Source of the DNA: Halobellus captivus
GTDB lineage: Archaea > Halobacteriota > Halobacteria > Halobacteriales > Haloferacaceae
Length of the DNA: 64,000 nt
Reading direction: 5' to 3'
Assembly (NCBI RefSeq): GCF_003697845.1
Contig: NZ_RDQE01000008.1
Coordinates: 124,001 to 188,000, forward strand
The notes under the pieces are model-generated. The model was not told the DNA's origin. It saw nothing but the letters and a program-made list of their open reading frames with translations, and ran no database searches. Below are positions 34,672-41,494 of the stretch, in pieces (within the stretch, counting starts at the first letter, position 1; the number at the start of each line of letters is the position of its first letter). Both the position numbers and the translations under genes were made by a program.

Positions 34672-35388
34672 CTAACACTGGGCGACATCGAACTCCAGAT
34701 CGAACTCGATCGTCTCGCCCTGTGCCGCGTTGATACCCGCTCGGTTCGGCGGGAACGACCAGCCGAACGTGACCGTCACCGCGCCGTCGCCCCCGAGACA
34801 GCTCGTTCCGGGGGTGTTCGGGGCGGCGTCGAGAGTGACGCCGTCCCCGAGCGCGTCGGCGACCTCCCCGAACGTCCCGTCCGCGTCTGGATGGACGAGC
34901 CCCTCGCCCGGGTCGCGCTCGGCGTTGTCCGATCCCAGCGCGTCGACGTCGAGGAGCCCCGTATCGTACCACACCGCGGCGTCGACGAACTCCCGCATCG
35001 CGCTCGAGTCCACGCCGTCGGCGAGCGAGAGCGTGAGGGTGGGCTCGACGGTCGGCGTGTCCGACTCGCTCGACCCGTCCGACCCGCCGGTCTCGATGCG
35101 GAGACGGACGCTAAGCGATCCGGCGTCGCCGGGAAGCACGTTGCCGAGCGAGATCGCCGGTCCGGACGGCGTGGGCGTCGCGGTCCCGGTCGTGTCCTCG
35201 AGCACCGCGCCGTTGTACGTCTCCCGCCAGTCGACGACGAGTTCCTCGACCGTCTCCGTCTGGAGCCGTATCGTGTCGGTGTACGCGCGGCTCCGCCCGG
35301 TCGACAGCGCGAGGCCGGCCACGGAGGTCGCCGCTCCGCCGCCGACCGCCGCGAGCAGTCGTCGCCGCGATATCCGCGTGTTCGTCAT
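34672..35388 (-). CDS. twin-arginine secreted protein, fibre paralog (P4)
   Basis: The 238-residue product begins MTNTRISRRRLLAAVGGGAATS. The core contains GNVLPGDAGSLSVRLRIETG, FVDAAVWYDTGLLDVDAL, TVTFGWSFPPNRAGINAAQG and FDLEFDVAQC. Those match the KPGDSG, LWYD, GFEWE and FDLGF segments of the larger paralogs, but the spacing differs and the signal lacks the YFSDEE box. It is likely a more diverged member of the same fibre family. It lies 117 bases after the P1 gene and 176 bases before P5, so a separate promoter is possible. Confidence 0.55.
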   Translation of the reverse strand: MTNTRISRRRLLAAVGGGAATSVAGLALSTGRSRAYTDTIRLQTETVEELVVDWRETYNGAVLEDTTGTATPTPSGPAISLGNVLPGDAGSLSVRLRIETGGSDGSSESDTPTVEPTLTLSLADGVDSSAMREFVDAAVWYDTGLLDVDALGSDNAERDPGEGLVHPDADGTFGEVADALGDGVTLDAAPNTPGTSCLGGDGAVTVTFGWSFPPNRAGINAAQGETIEFDLEFDVAQC

Positions 35389-35505
35389 GTCGTATGCGTT
35401 CCCGTGTTTCGTCCCGTCCGGATCCACCGGTTAGCTCGGCGAGGGAGGGGCGAATCGACCGCCCCCGTACCGGTGCGGGTCGTCAACGCTCCGCTACACT
35501 GACGT

Positions 35506-37134
35506 CTAGTTCGTACCGTTGCCGTCCGGGCCGCTTCCGTCGTTGTGGCGGCACTGTTCGGTGTAGAACCCGAGGTCGAACCCGACGGAATCTCCCTGGA
35601 TGACGTTCCCGACTTCCGTCGAGACCTCCCACTCGAAGCCGATACAGAAGCCCTCCTGGGCGGGGAAACACTCGACATCGTCGCCGTCGTTCGGATCGGC
35701 GTCCAACCCGAGCATCCCCGAGAAGTCGTCGGATTCCTCGTCGGCACCCTCCGCGACACCGAGTTCGTCCATCAATCCGGCGAGCGTGCCCTCGAAGATC
35801 GGCGTCTCCATCTCCTCGTCGTAGGTGTTGTCACAGTCGTCGTCGTACCAGAGCGTCACGTCGACGTAGTCGGCGAGGGTTCCGGTGTCGTCGCTCTCCG
35901 TGACCGAGCCCGGATCCGATTCGTTCATCGCGACGCGCTCCGGCTCGGTCAGCGTTCCACCGTCCTGCGAGAAGTTGCCCGCCATGAACCAGACGTAGCC
36001 GGGGTTGTCACACAGGTGAAGCGAGAACGTTATCTCGCCCGTGTCTCCCGGTTTGACGTCGTCGAGCTCGACCAGGTGTTCCTGATCCGGGTAGTTCTGA
36101 CTCCGGAAGACGGCGGGCGTGTCAAGTTCCGCACCGCTGTCGATGCCGCAGGAGCTGTGGATGACGATCGGGTCGAGATCACCGTCTGTTCCGACAGTAT
36201 CCTCGAGGACTACCTCTGTGGATGTATCTCCATCAAGGAGCACCAATCGTTCGATATCGGTCTGATCCTGGAAGACCGAGTTTCCATCATACGTAGCCGC
36301 GTTGTTCAACGCCGGAGTAACCCGTAGAGCGAAATCTTCATCTAATGTACCGAGAACGCCGCCGTCGGTTTTCCTATTCTGCCAAGCCCAGTCAGCCGTC
36401 GCGACGTTGCTTCCATTGGCGTCCTGATATGCGTCGATGTCGGTACCAGGTTCGTCCTGATCTATCCACGCCGCGTTTAACCACTGGCTACCCTCAGCAC
36501 CTTCGACAGTGACTGAAGCGACGAATCCGTTATCGGAGCTCCTGGTGTTGTCGAGTTCATTGTTGATTATGAATAGGTGTATATCACCCTCATCGTCTTC
36601 ATACAGGAAGAGAACGGTCGTGTTCCGTCGCTGAATGTCATCATTCAGTGACGACCACTCCCCCGTATCGTAATCGTAGAATTCATCCGTGCTTTCGTCC
36701 CCCGAGATAGCGCTGACACAGTACGACTCGCCGCCGTACGTGACGTAGTACTCGTCCTCCGCACAGTCACAGCAGGCGGGGACGTCGGCCGCGTCGAACA
36801 CGGGATCCAACTCGCCGGCACCGGAGTACCGGACGCCGTCGAGGTCCTGGAGTCCGTCGCCGTAGCTCTGGCCGTCGACCGCGGTATCCGGGTAGGCGTT
36901 CACCGGGTGTTCGCCGACCTCGCCGTCACCGTTCGGGATCGGCCCGTTGTAGGTCTGTTGCCAGTCGACCTTCAGGTCCAACTCCCCCGCGGACAGCGAG
37001 TTGTTCTCGAACGATTCCTCGTCGCTGAAGTAGGCGCTCGTGCCGAGGCCGGCACCGGCGCTCGCGACGCCGACCCCACCGAGGGCCGCCAGCGCCTTCC
37101 GACGCGAGAGTTGAAATCCGTCGTTGCGTTCCAT
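35506..37134 (-). CDS. SipW-type secreted protein with Cys-rich inserted domain (P1)
   Basis: The 542-residue product opens with a twin-arginine SipW signal (LSRRKALAALGG, then GTSAYFSDEESFE). The core has VELDDVKPGDTGEITFSLHLCDNPGY (about 355-380), DVTLWYDDDCDN, FEGTLAGLMDELG and FCIGFEWEVSTEVGNVIQGD-like end segments with LGFYTEQCRHN. Residues about 120-335 are an extra module beginning PACCDCAEDEYYVTYGG; its DNA (about 36180-36720) is visibly poorer in GC. I do not recognise the module. ATG 37134 is used; ATG 37143 would add three residues. Confidence 0.68.
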   Translation of the reverse strand: MERNDGFQLSRRKALAALGGVGVASAGAGLGTSAYFSDEESFENNSLSAGELDLKVDWQQTYNGPIPNGDGEVGEHPVNAYPDTAVDGQSYGDGLQDLDGVRYSGAGELDPVFDAADVPACCDCAEDEYYVTYGGESYCVSAISGDESTDEFYDYDTGEWSSLNDDIQRRNTTVLFLYEDDEGDIHLFIINNELDNTRSSDNGFVASVTVEGAEGSQWLNAAWIDQDEPGTDIDAYQDANGSNVATADWAWQNRKTDGGVLGTLDEDFALRVTPALNNAATYDGNSVFQDQTDIERLVLLDGDTSTEVVLEDTVGTDGDLDPIVIHSSCGIDSGAELDTPAVFRSQNYPDQEHLVELDDVKPGDTGEITFSLHLCDNPGYVWFMAGNFSQDGGTLTEPERVAMNESDPGSVTESDDTGTLADYVDVTLWYDDDCDNTYDEEMETPIFEGTLAGLMDELGVAEGADEESDDFSGMLGLDADPNDGDDVECFPAQEGFCIGFEWEVSTEVGNVIQGDSVGFDLGFYTEQCRHNDGSGPDGNGTN

Positions 37135-37143
37135 GATTGTCAT

Positions 37144-37155
37144 CCCCGTCCGGGG
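37144..37155 (-). promoter_or_regulatory. GC hairpin before the P1 start
   Basis: CCCC-GTCC-GGGG forms a four-base stem whose 3' arm (GGGG in the mRNA) lies about ten bases before the P1 start. The arm is also the best Shine-Dalgarno-like stretch, so the stem could hide the ribosome site. The same arrangement is seen before P2 (38791-38802). Confidence 0.4.
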
Positions 37156-37157
37156 AA

Positions 37158-37196
37158 ACCCACCGGCGGAGTCGAACCGCCGTACACCATGTGGGT
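37158..37196 (-). ncRNA. tRNA T-arm-like structured element in the P1 leader
   Basis: Read on the minus strand, an outer stem ACCCAC/GTGGGT (6 bp) encloses an inner stem GGCGG/CCGCC with loop TTCGACT. The inner hairpin has all tRNA T-arm consensus positions (TTCRANY, closing G-C). No D-arm or anticodon arm precedes it, so it is not a tRNA gene. The same element lies in the P2 leader with substitutions confined to the linker. Confidence 0.5.
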
Positions 37197-37207
37197 CGAG
37201 ACCGCGT

Positions 37208-37236
37208 TTCGGGTTCCGGCTCTGCCGAAACCCGAA
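37208..37236 (-). terminator. intercistronic hairpin between P2 and P1
   Basis: TTCGGGTTCCGGC and GCCGAAACCCGAA form a 13-bp stem with a three-base loop (TCT on the plus strand), with one G-U pair in the minus-strand RNA. It lies 16 bases after the P2 stop. No U-tract follows, so RNA processing or 3'-end protection is as likely as termination. Confidence 0.4.
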
Positions 37237-37251
37237 GGTCGCATACACTGT

Positions 37252-38781
37252 TCAGTCGGATGCGTTTGCGGTCCCGTTGGACGGGAGTCCGTTGTCGTCC
37301 TGGTACGTCCCGTTGAACGGCTCCGCCGGCGGGTCGTCGTTGTGCCGGCTCTGGAGCGCGTAGAACCCGAGATCGAAGGCGACGGAGTCCGTCTGGACCT
37401 CGTTGCCGACGTCGGCCGGAAGCTCCCACTCGAAGCCGAGACAGTGGGTCATCCCGCCCGCGAACGGTTCGTCTTCTTCGGTGGAACGATTCCCATCGAG
37501 TGCGATCCCCTCCTCGAGTTCAGCCATGACCTCCGCGAGCGATCCCGACTCGATCACTTCTTCACCTTCGGTAATCGTCTCACTGACCTGACTGAAGAGC
37601 GACTCAATATTACCTGTTGAAGTACCCGAGAAGACGTGAGAGTCCACAGGCTCACTTGCAATATTTTCAAGTTGACTCTGATTAGCACCAGCAACCCCGA
37701 TCGCGAACACCTCAATATCGTTGTCTTTTGCGGTCTGTGCTTGTGATTCAGCTACACTCGGATCGTCAAACCCTCCATCAGTGAAGACGACCATTATACG
37801 GTCATGTCCTTCCGGACAGTTCTCAAGATCCTGCCTCGCAAGCTCGATGCCCTCACCTGCGTACGTCTGCTGTCCACTCACTGGGCTAATATCAGCAGAC
37901 GTATATGGGTCAGTGACACTGTTGGCAACGTTTGCTTCACCCGTACTTTGGAACGTAGTGTAACCCACGCTGCTATCGTCGTTATTGTTCAGTACTGTGT
38001 TCGCTAACTGATCGGCTCCAGTTTCAACGTCGTCTTCAGCGTCACTTCCACCGACCACGAGTGATCCGGACTCATCGAGAACCATCTGTACACAGAGCGG
38101 GTTTCCTCCCGACTCCTCACCGCCATCCAGGACGTTGTTACAGTTCTCGTCGTACCAGAGCGTGGTCTCGATCTTGTCGGCGAGCTCGCCGTCACCGTCG
38201 ATCGAGGTATCTGTCTCGTCGTTATTCTCCTCGTCCGATTCCGCCTCCGGTTCCGTCACCGTGTTCTCATCGTTGGCCGTCAACTCCCCGTTCATGTACA
38301 TCCACGCGGGATTGTCACAGATGTGGAGACTGACGGTGACTTCGCCGGAATCACCGGGTTTGACGTCGTCTAGCGTGAAGACGGGGATCTCGTCGCCGTT
38401 GATCAGGCCGAGATCGGGCGCACAGAGGTCCGTCTCTTGGACCTCGTCTTCCCAGATGTCGTCCGTTGCGTCCGGAACTTCACCGATAAGGTAGGTTCCT
38501 TCCTCACCATCGACCTCCGTGACATTGAACGGCTCGCCGGGTCCTTCGTCGCTGTACCAGCCGTCTATCTCGTCGAGCCGCCCGGGACCGCCCGCGTACG
38601 TCGCCTTGTAGTCGAGTTTTAGGTCGAGCTCGCCAGCCGTCAGCGAGTTGTCCTCGAACGATTCCTCGTCGCTGAAGTAGGCGCTCGTGCCGAGGCCGGC
38701 ACCGGCGCTCGCGACGCCGATCCCGCCGATCCCGGCGAGTGCCTTCCGCCGTGATATTTCGAGTCCGTTTTTGTCGCTCAT
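37252..38781 (-). CDS. SipW-type secreted protein with von Willebrand A domain (P2)
   Basis: The 509-residue product has the signal EISRRKALAGIGG and GTSAYFSDEESFE, and the fibre core (FTLDDVKPGDSGEVTVSLH, KIETTLWYDENCNNVLDG, CLGFEWELPADVGNEVQTD, FDLGFYALQSRHND). Between LDGGE (about 222) and SGSLAEVMAELEEG (about 412) a vWA domain is inserted: MIDAS DESGS at 236-240, YTTF near 275 and FTDGG at 333-337. vWA domains bind ligands through a metal ion and often mediate adhesion. The inserted DNA (about 37580-38100) is poorer in GC than the flanks. P2 is thus the candidate adhesive subunit. Confidence 0.72.
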   Translation of the reverse strand: MSDKNGLEISRRKALAGIGGIGVASAGAGLGTSAYFSDEESFEDNSLTAGELDLKLDYKATYAGGPGRLDEIDGWYSDEGPGEPFNVTEVDGEEGTYLIGEVPDATDDIWEDEVQETDLCAPDLGLINGDEIPVFTLDDVKPGDSGEVTVSLHICDNPAWMYMNGELTANDENTVTEPEAESDEENNDETDTSIDGDGELADKIETTLWYDENCNNVLDGGEESGGNPLCVQMVLDESGSLVVGGSDAEDDVETGADQLANTVLNNNDDSSVGYTTFQSTGEANVANSVTDPYTSADISPVSGQQTYAGEGIELARQDLENCPEGHDRIMVVFTDGGFDDPSVAESQAQTAKDNDIEVFAIGVAGANQSQLENIASEPVDSHVFSGTSTGNIESLFSQVSETITEGEEVIESGSLAEVMAELEEGIALDGNRSTEEDEPFAGGMTHCLGFEWELPADVGNEVQTDSVAFDLGFYALQSRHNDDPPAEPFNGTYQDDNGLPSNGTANASD

Positions 38782-38790
38782 GCTTGTCAC

Positions 38791-38802
38791 CCCCCAAGGG
38801 GG
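38791..38802 (-). promoter_or_regulatory. GC hairpin before the P2 start
   Basis: CCCCC-AA-GGGGG forms a tight GC stem, in the mRNA CCCCC-TT-GGGGG. The 3' arm is followed by GTGACAAGC and the ATG, so it overlaps the likely ribosome site. Compare the P1 leader hairpin at 37144-37155. Confidence 0.4.
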
Positions 38803-38803
38803 A

Positions 38804-38844
38804 AACCCACCGGCGGAGTCGAACCGCCGTGCTCCAAGTGGGTT
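38804..38844 (-). ncRNA. tRNA T-arm-like structured element in the P2 leader
   Basis: The minus strand shows outer stem AACCCAC/GTGGGTT (7 bp) around inner stem GGCGG/CCGCC with the loop TTCGACT, the same as in the P1 leader. The linker between outer and inner 5' arms is nine bases in both (TTGGAGCAC here, ATGGTGTAC there). It starts 12 bases after the P3 stop codon. Confidence 0.5.
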
Positions 38845-38855
38845 AAATTCCGACT

Positions 38856-40193
38856 CTACGATTCGCTAACTTCGACGTATTCGGTGCTCTCCGTGAAGTT
38901 TGGACTATTGTCCGAATCGGTCGAGATCTCCACGACGGGGCCTTCTCCTCCGGTTGAACCCCAAGTGGATAGCTTGAACGACGATCCGAGTTCGCTCCTC
39001 GGAACTCCCCACGTTATACTGTCACCGGTTTTGACAGCATTCCAGTTATTCGGGAGCTCCACGTACGCGCCGGGCGAGCCGTCACTGTTGTCGTGCTCCC
39101 GCTTCGCAAACGGTGCGCTATCGAGTGGATCGACGTTCTGTGGAGAGTTCGTATTCCAGATGAGTTGGAAATCAGTGAACCCGTTCTCGTCGGCATCGAT
39201 CATCACAGGGAGATTCGTGCTCGAATAGTCCGACGTGTCGGCGAAATCGACGCCGTCGTCGTCGTCTTGGAAGTCGAACCTGAGGGCCACTGTATCGTCG
39301 CTCCAGCTAACGTTCGCCACAAGAGTCCCATTGGTCGGGTTACCGTGCCCACTGGGATTGTAGTAATCCGCGGTGGCGACCGCATCGACGTAGGGGTTGT
39401 TCGGGTCGTCGTTGTGACGGGACTGCTGAGCCGTGAATCCGATGTCGAACTCGACCGAGTCGGACTGGATCACGTTGCCGACGGTGGTCGGCACGTTCCA
39501 GTCGATACAGAGACACGGTCCCGTCTGGGTGTCAGAATCGGGACTAGCCGGATACGCGCCGTCGTCCGTCGGCACCCACTGGTCGTCATCCTCCTCCAGC
39601 CCATCCAACAGATAGCCCGTCTGAAGTTCCAGGAGGAGGTCCGCGAGCGTGTAGTCTTCCGGATTGTTGAGTTCGCGGACCGTCTCGAAATCGTCGGGGG
39701 CGCTCGGTTCGTCAACGGTCGGTTCACAGTACGCGACCGTGACTTGGATGTTATCCGCGAGTTCACCGTTGCCCGGGCCGGGGTCACCGCCCGTGTCGTC
39801 GACGTCCTCCTCGGGCTCGGTCAGGCCGTTCTCGTACTGGGTGAACCCGGTACTCCCCGCCCACAGCCACGCGGGGTTATCGACGATCTTCGGACAGAAC
39901 ACCAGCTTGCCCGAGTCGCCGGGCTTGACGTCGTTGAGGACGTACTGCGCCGACACGCCGCCGTCGTTCTGGCCGCTTCCAGTCGTTCCTCCGGCGATCG
40001 CCTCGGAGTTGGCGTCCGTCCAGTAGTCGACGAAGAGGTCCAACTCGCCCGCCTCGAGCGTGTTGTCCTCGAAGCCCTCCTCGTCGCTGAAGTACGCGCT
40101 CGTTCCGAGGCCCGCACCCGCGGAGGCGGCCCCCACGGTCCCGAGCCCGATCAGTGCGTTCCGCCGTGACAGTTCGAATCTCTTGTCTGACAT
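38856..40193 (-). CDS. SipW-type secreted protein with C-terminal beta domain (P3)
   Basis: This 445-residue protein is the first gene of the cluster in transcription order. The signal is ELSRRNALIGLGTVGAASAG with GTSAYFSDEEGFE. The core runs to about residue 262 (VLNDVKPGDSGKLVFCPKIVDNPAW, DNIQVTVAYCEPTVD, LCIDWNVPTTVGNVIQSD, FDIGFTAQQSRHND). About 180 residues follow with a beta-sandwich look (VANVSWSDDTVALRFDF, PVMIDADENGFTDFQLIWN, GSSFKLSTWGS), which recalls DOMON/CBM9-type domains; that is a guess. The DNA of the extension (38870-39330) is low in GC. Confidence 0.66.
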   Translation of the reverse strand: MSDKRFELSRRNALIGLGTVGAASAGAGLGTSAYFSDEEGFEDNTLEAGELDLFVDYWTDANSEAIAGGTTGSGQNDGGVSAQYVLNDVKPGDSGKLVFCPKIVDNPAWLWAGSTGFTQYENGLTEPEEDVDDTGGDPGPGNGELADNIQVTVAYCEPTVDEPSAPDDFETVRELNNPEDYTLADLLLELQTGYLLDGLEEDDDQWVPTDDGAYPASPDSDTQTGPCLCIDWNVPTTVGNVIQSDSVEFDIGFTAQQSRHNDDPNNPYVDAVATADYYNPSGHGNPTNGTLVANVSWSDDTVALRFDFQDDDDGVDFADTSDYSSTNLPVMIDADENGFTDFQLIWNTNSPQNVDPLDSAPFAKREHDNSDGSPGAYVELPNNWNAVKTGDSITWGVPRSELGSSFKLSTWGSTGGEGPVVEISTDSDNSPNFTESTEYVEVSES

Positions 40194-40699
40194 CGTGGAT
40201 CGTCCCCGACGCTTCCGTCGGGCGTGGTAGATGCCCACAACAGCCACCCCCTTAGCCAATCACACCATTTCTCTCGAAACGTGGCCGTTGACGCCGCTAA
40301 CCCCGGATTCGATCTCGAAAACGGATCGTTTCGTAAAGTGAAAACCGCGTTTGAGCCTCCGTTCGGACGAGTGACAGTACGGCCCCGACGGAAACCGAGT
40401 CCGATCGCGAAAACTCCGTGAAGACGCCGGTTTTCGGAGCGGAACGTCGTCCCCGATATTCGTTCGTCCTTCCACGGGATCCAGCCATAACGGGCGGTTA
40501 CGGATCGATCCGTGACCTGCAACGTCTACGGAAGCCTGCCGCGGGTATCGCACTCGAACCGCGATCAAGCGACAAGCTTTGCTTGTAGTCTGTCAAGGGG
40601 TGCCTGACGCGATCCGGCCGTTTGCAGGCTGTGATTACTTACCTGGGGGGGATGTGTGGGTATCGACGACCTCGGACGTGGGGGGAGAGATCACGACAC
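40194..40699. promoter_or_regulatory. divergent regulatory region before P3 and regulator D
   Basis: This 506-base gap has no credible gene. On the P3 side a perfect hairpin CCCGACG/CGTCGGG with loop CTTC lies at 40205-40222, 12 bases before the P3 start. In the middle, ACAAGC-TTT-GCTTGT (40572-40586) is an exact six-base palindrome. Before regulator D, TTACTTACC (about 40635) could be a promoter element and GGGGGGAGAG (40681-40690) a strong ribosome site. T-rich tracts near 40260-40330 are the AT-richest part. Confidence 0.5.
40205..40222 (-). promoter_or_regulatory. perfect 7-bp hairpin before the P3 start
   Basis: CCCGACG and CGTCGGG form a 7-bp stem with a CTTC loop (GAAG in the mRNA, a tetraloop of the GNRA-like size). 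It is followed by GGACGATCCACG and the ATG at 40193. It may play the same part as the GC hairpins before P1 and P2. Confidence 0.4.
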
Positions 40700-41233
40700 A
40701 TGGCGATAACCGATCGATACGGGGGAATCCCCGAAACGGAGATACACGACCTGCTTCGAAACGAACGCAGACGCCAAACACTCAAACACTTACAGGACAC
40801 CGTCGGGACGACCACCCTGCGGGACCTCGCGGAGAGCATCGCCGAGGCGGAGACCGGTCAGTCGCCGCCGCCGAAGAACATCCGCAACAGCGTCTACAAC
40901 TCGCTCCACCAGACGCACCTCCCGAAGCTCGACAGACGGGGAATAGTCGAGTACGAGTCCGACCGGAAGACCATCCGGCTCACCGAGGAGGCCCGCTCGG
41001 TCGACGTCTACATGGAGGTCGTCACTCCCTACGGGATCACCTGGAGCGAGTACTACAGCATGCTCGGCACGCTCTCGTTGTTCGTCGTTCTCGCGGCACT
41101 CATCGACGTCCCGCTCGTCTCCGCGCTCGAACCGATCCTCTGGGTTACCGTCTTCCTGGCCGTCTTCGCGGCCTCGCTCGGCTACCAGCTGTGGACGGAC
41201 CGCTGGGTGTACCTCAACGCGCTGTTCGGGTGA
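40700..41233 (+). CDS. DUF7344-type winged-helix membrane regulator D
   Basis: The 177-residue protein has a winged helix (ETEIHDLLRNERRRQTLKHLQD, NSVYNSLHQTHLPKLDRRGIVEYE) and C-terminal hydrophobic segments (WSEYYSMLGTLSLFVVLAALID, ILWVTVFLAVFAASLGYQLW). It resembles regulators A-C at the other end of the fibre cluster, with the closest match in the SLHQTHLPKL box. It diverges from P3 across a 506-base regulatory region. ATG 40700 has a purine-rich site (GGGGGGAGAG) ten bases upstream. Confidence 0.72.
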   Translation: MAITDRYGGIPETEIHDLLRNERRRQTLKHLQDTVGTTTLRDLAESIAEAETGQSPPPKNIRNSVYNSLHQTHLPKLDRRGIVEYESDRKTIRLTEEARSVDVYMEVVTPYGITWSEYYSMLGTLSLFVVLAALIDVPLVSALEPILWVTVFLAVFAASLGYQLWTDRWVYLNALFG

Positions 41234-41494
41234 GTCGGATCCGCCGATCCCTTCTCCGGCGTCGTGTCGGTCGTGTCGTGTGCCCCAGCCGCGACGCCGG
41301 GGACGTATCACCGGACGACGTCGACCGAGAGACGGGGCGATTCTCCGGATCAATCACCCGTTAGCCTCGATCCGGATCGGCGACTTTCGGTGACGGCGGA
41401 GCGGTCGTCGGGATCGACCCGTCGACCCGATCGGGGACGGATCCTGGACGGTAAGGATGTCATACCTATGTCTCGTCGGCGCCTCCCAGGGGGT

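Noticed and set aside
37158-37196. tRNA gene
   Set aside because: The T-arm and acceptor-like stems are present but there is no D-arm, anticodon arm or full length between the outer arms (nine-base linker only). Treated as a T-arm-like leader element.
35506-40193. recent mobile element carrying the fibre cluster
   Set aside because: No integrase, transposase, direct target duplication or tRNA-end junction is visible at either end; only the inserted modules show lower GC.
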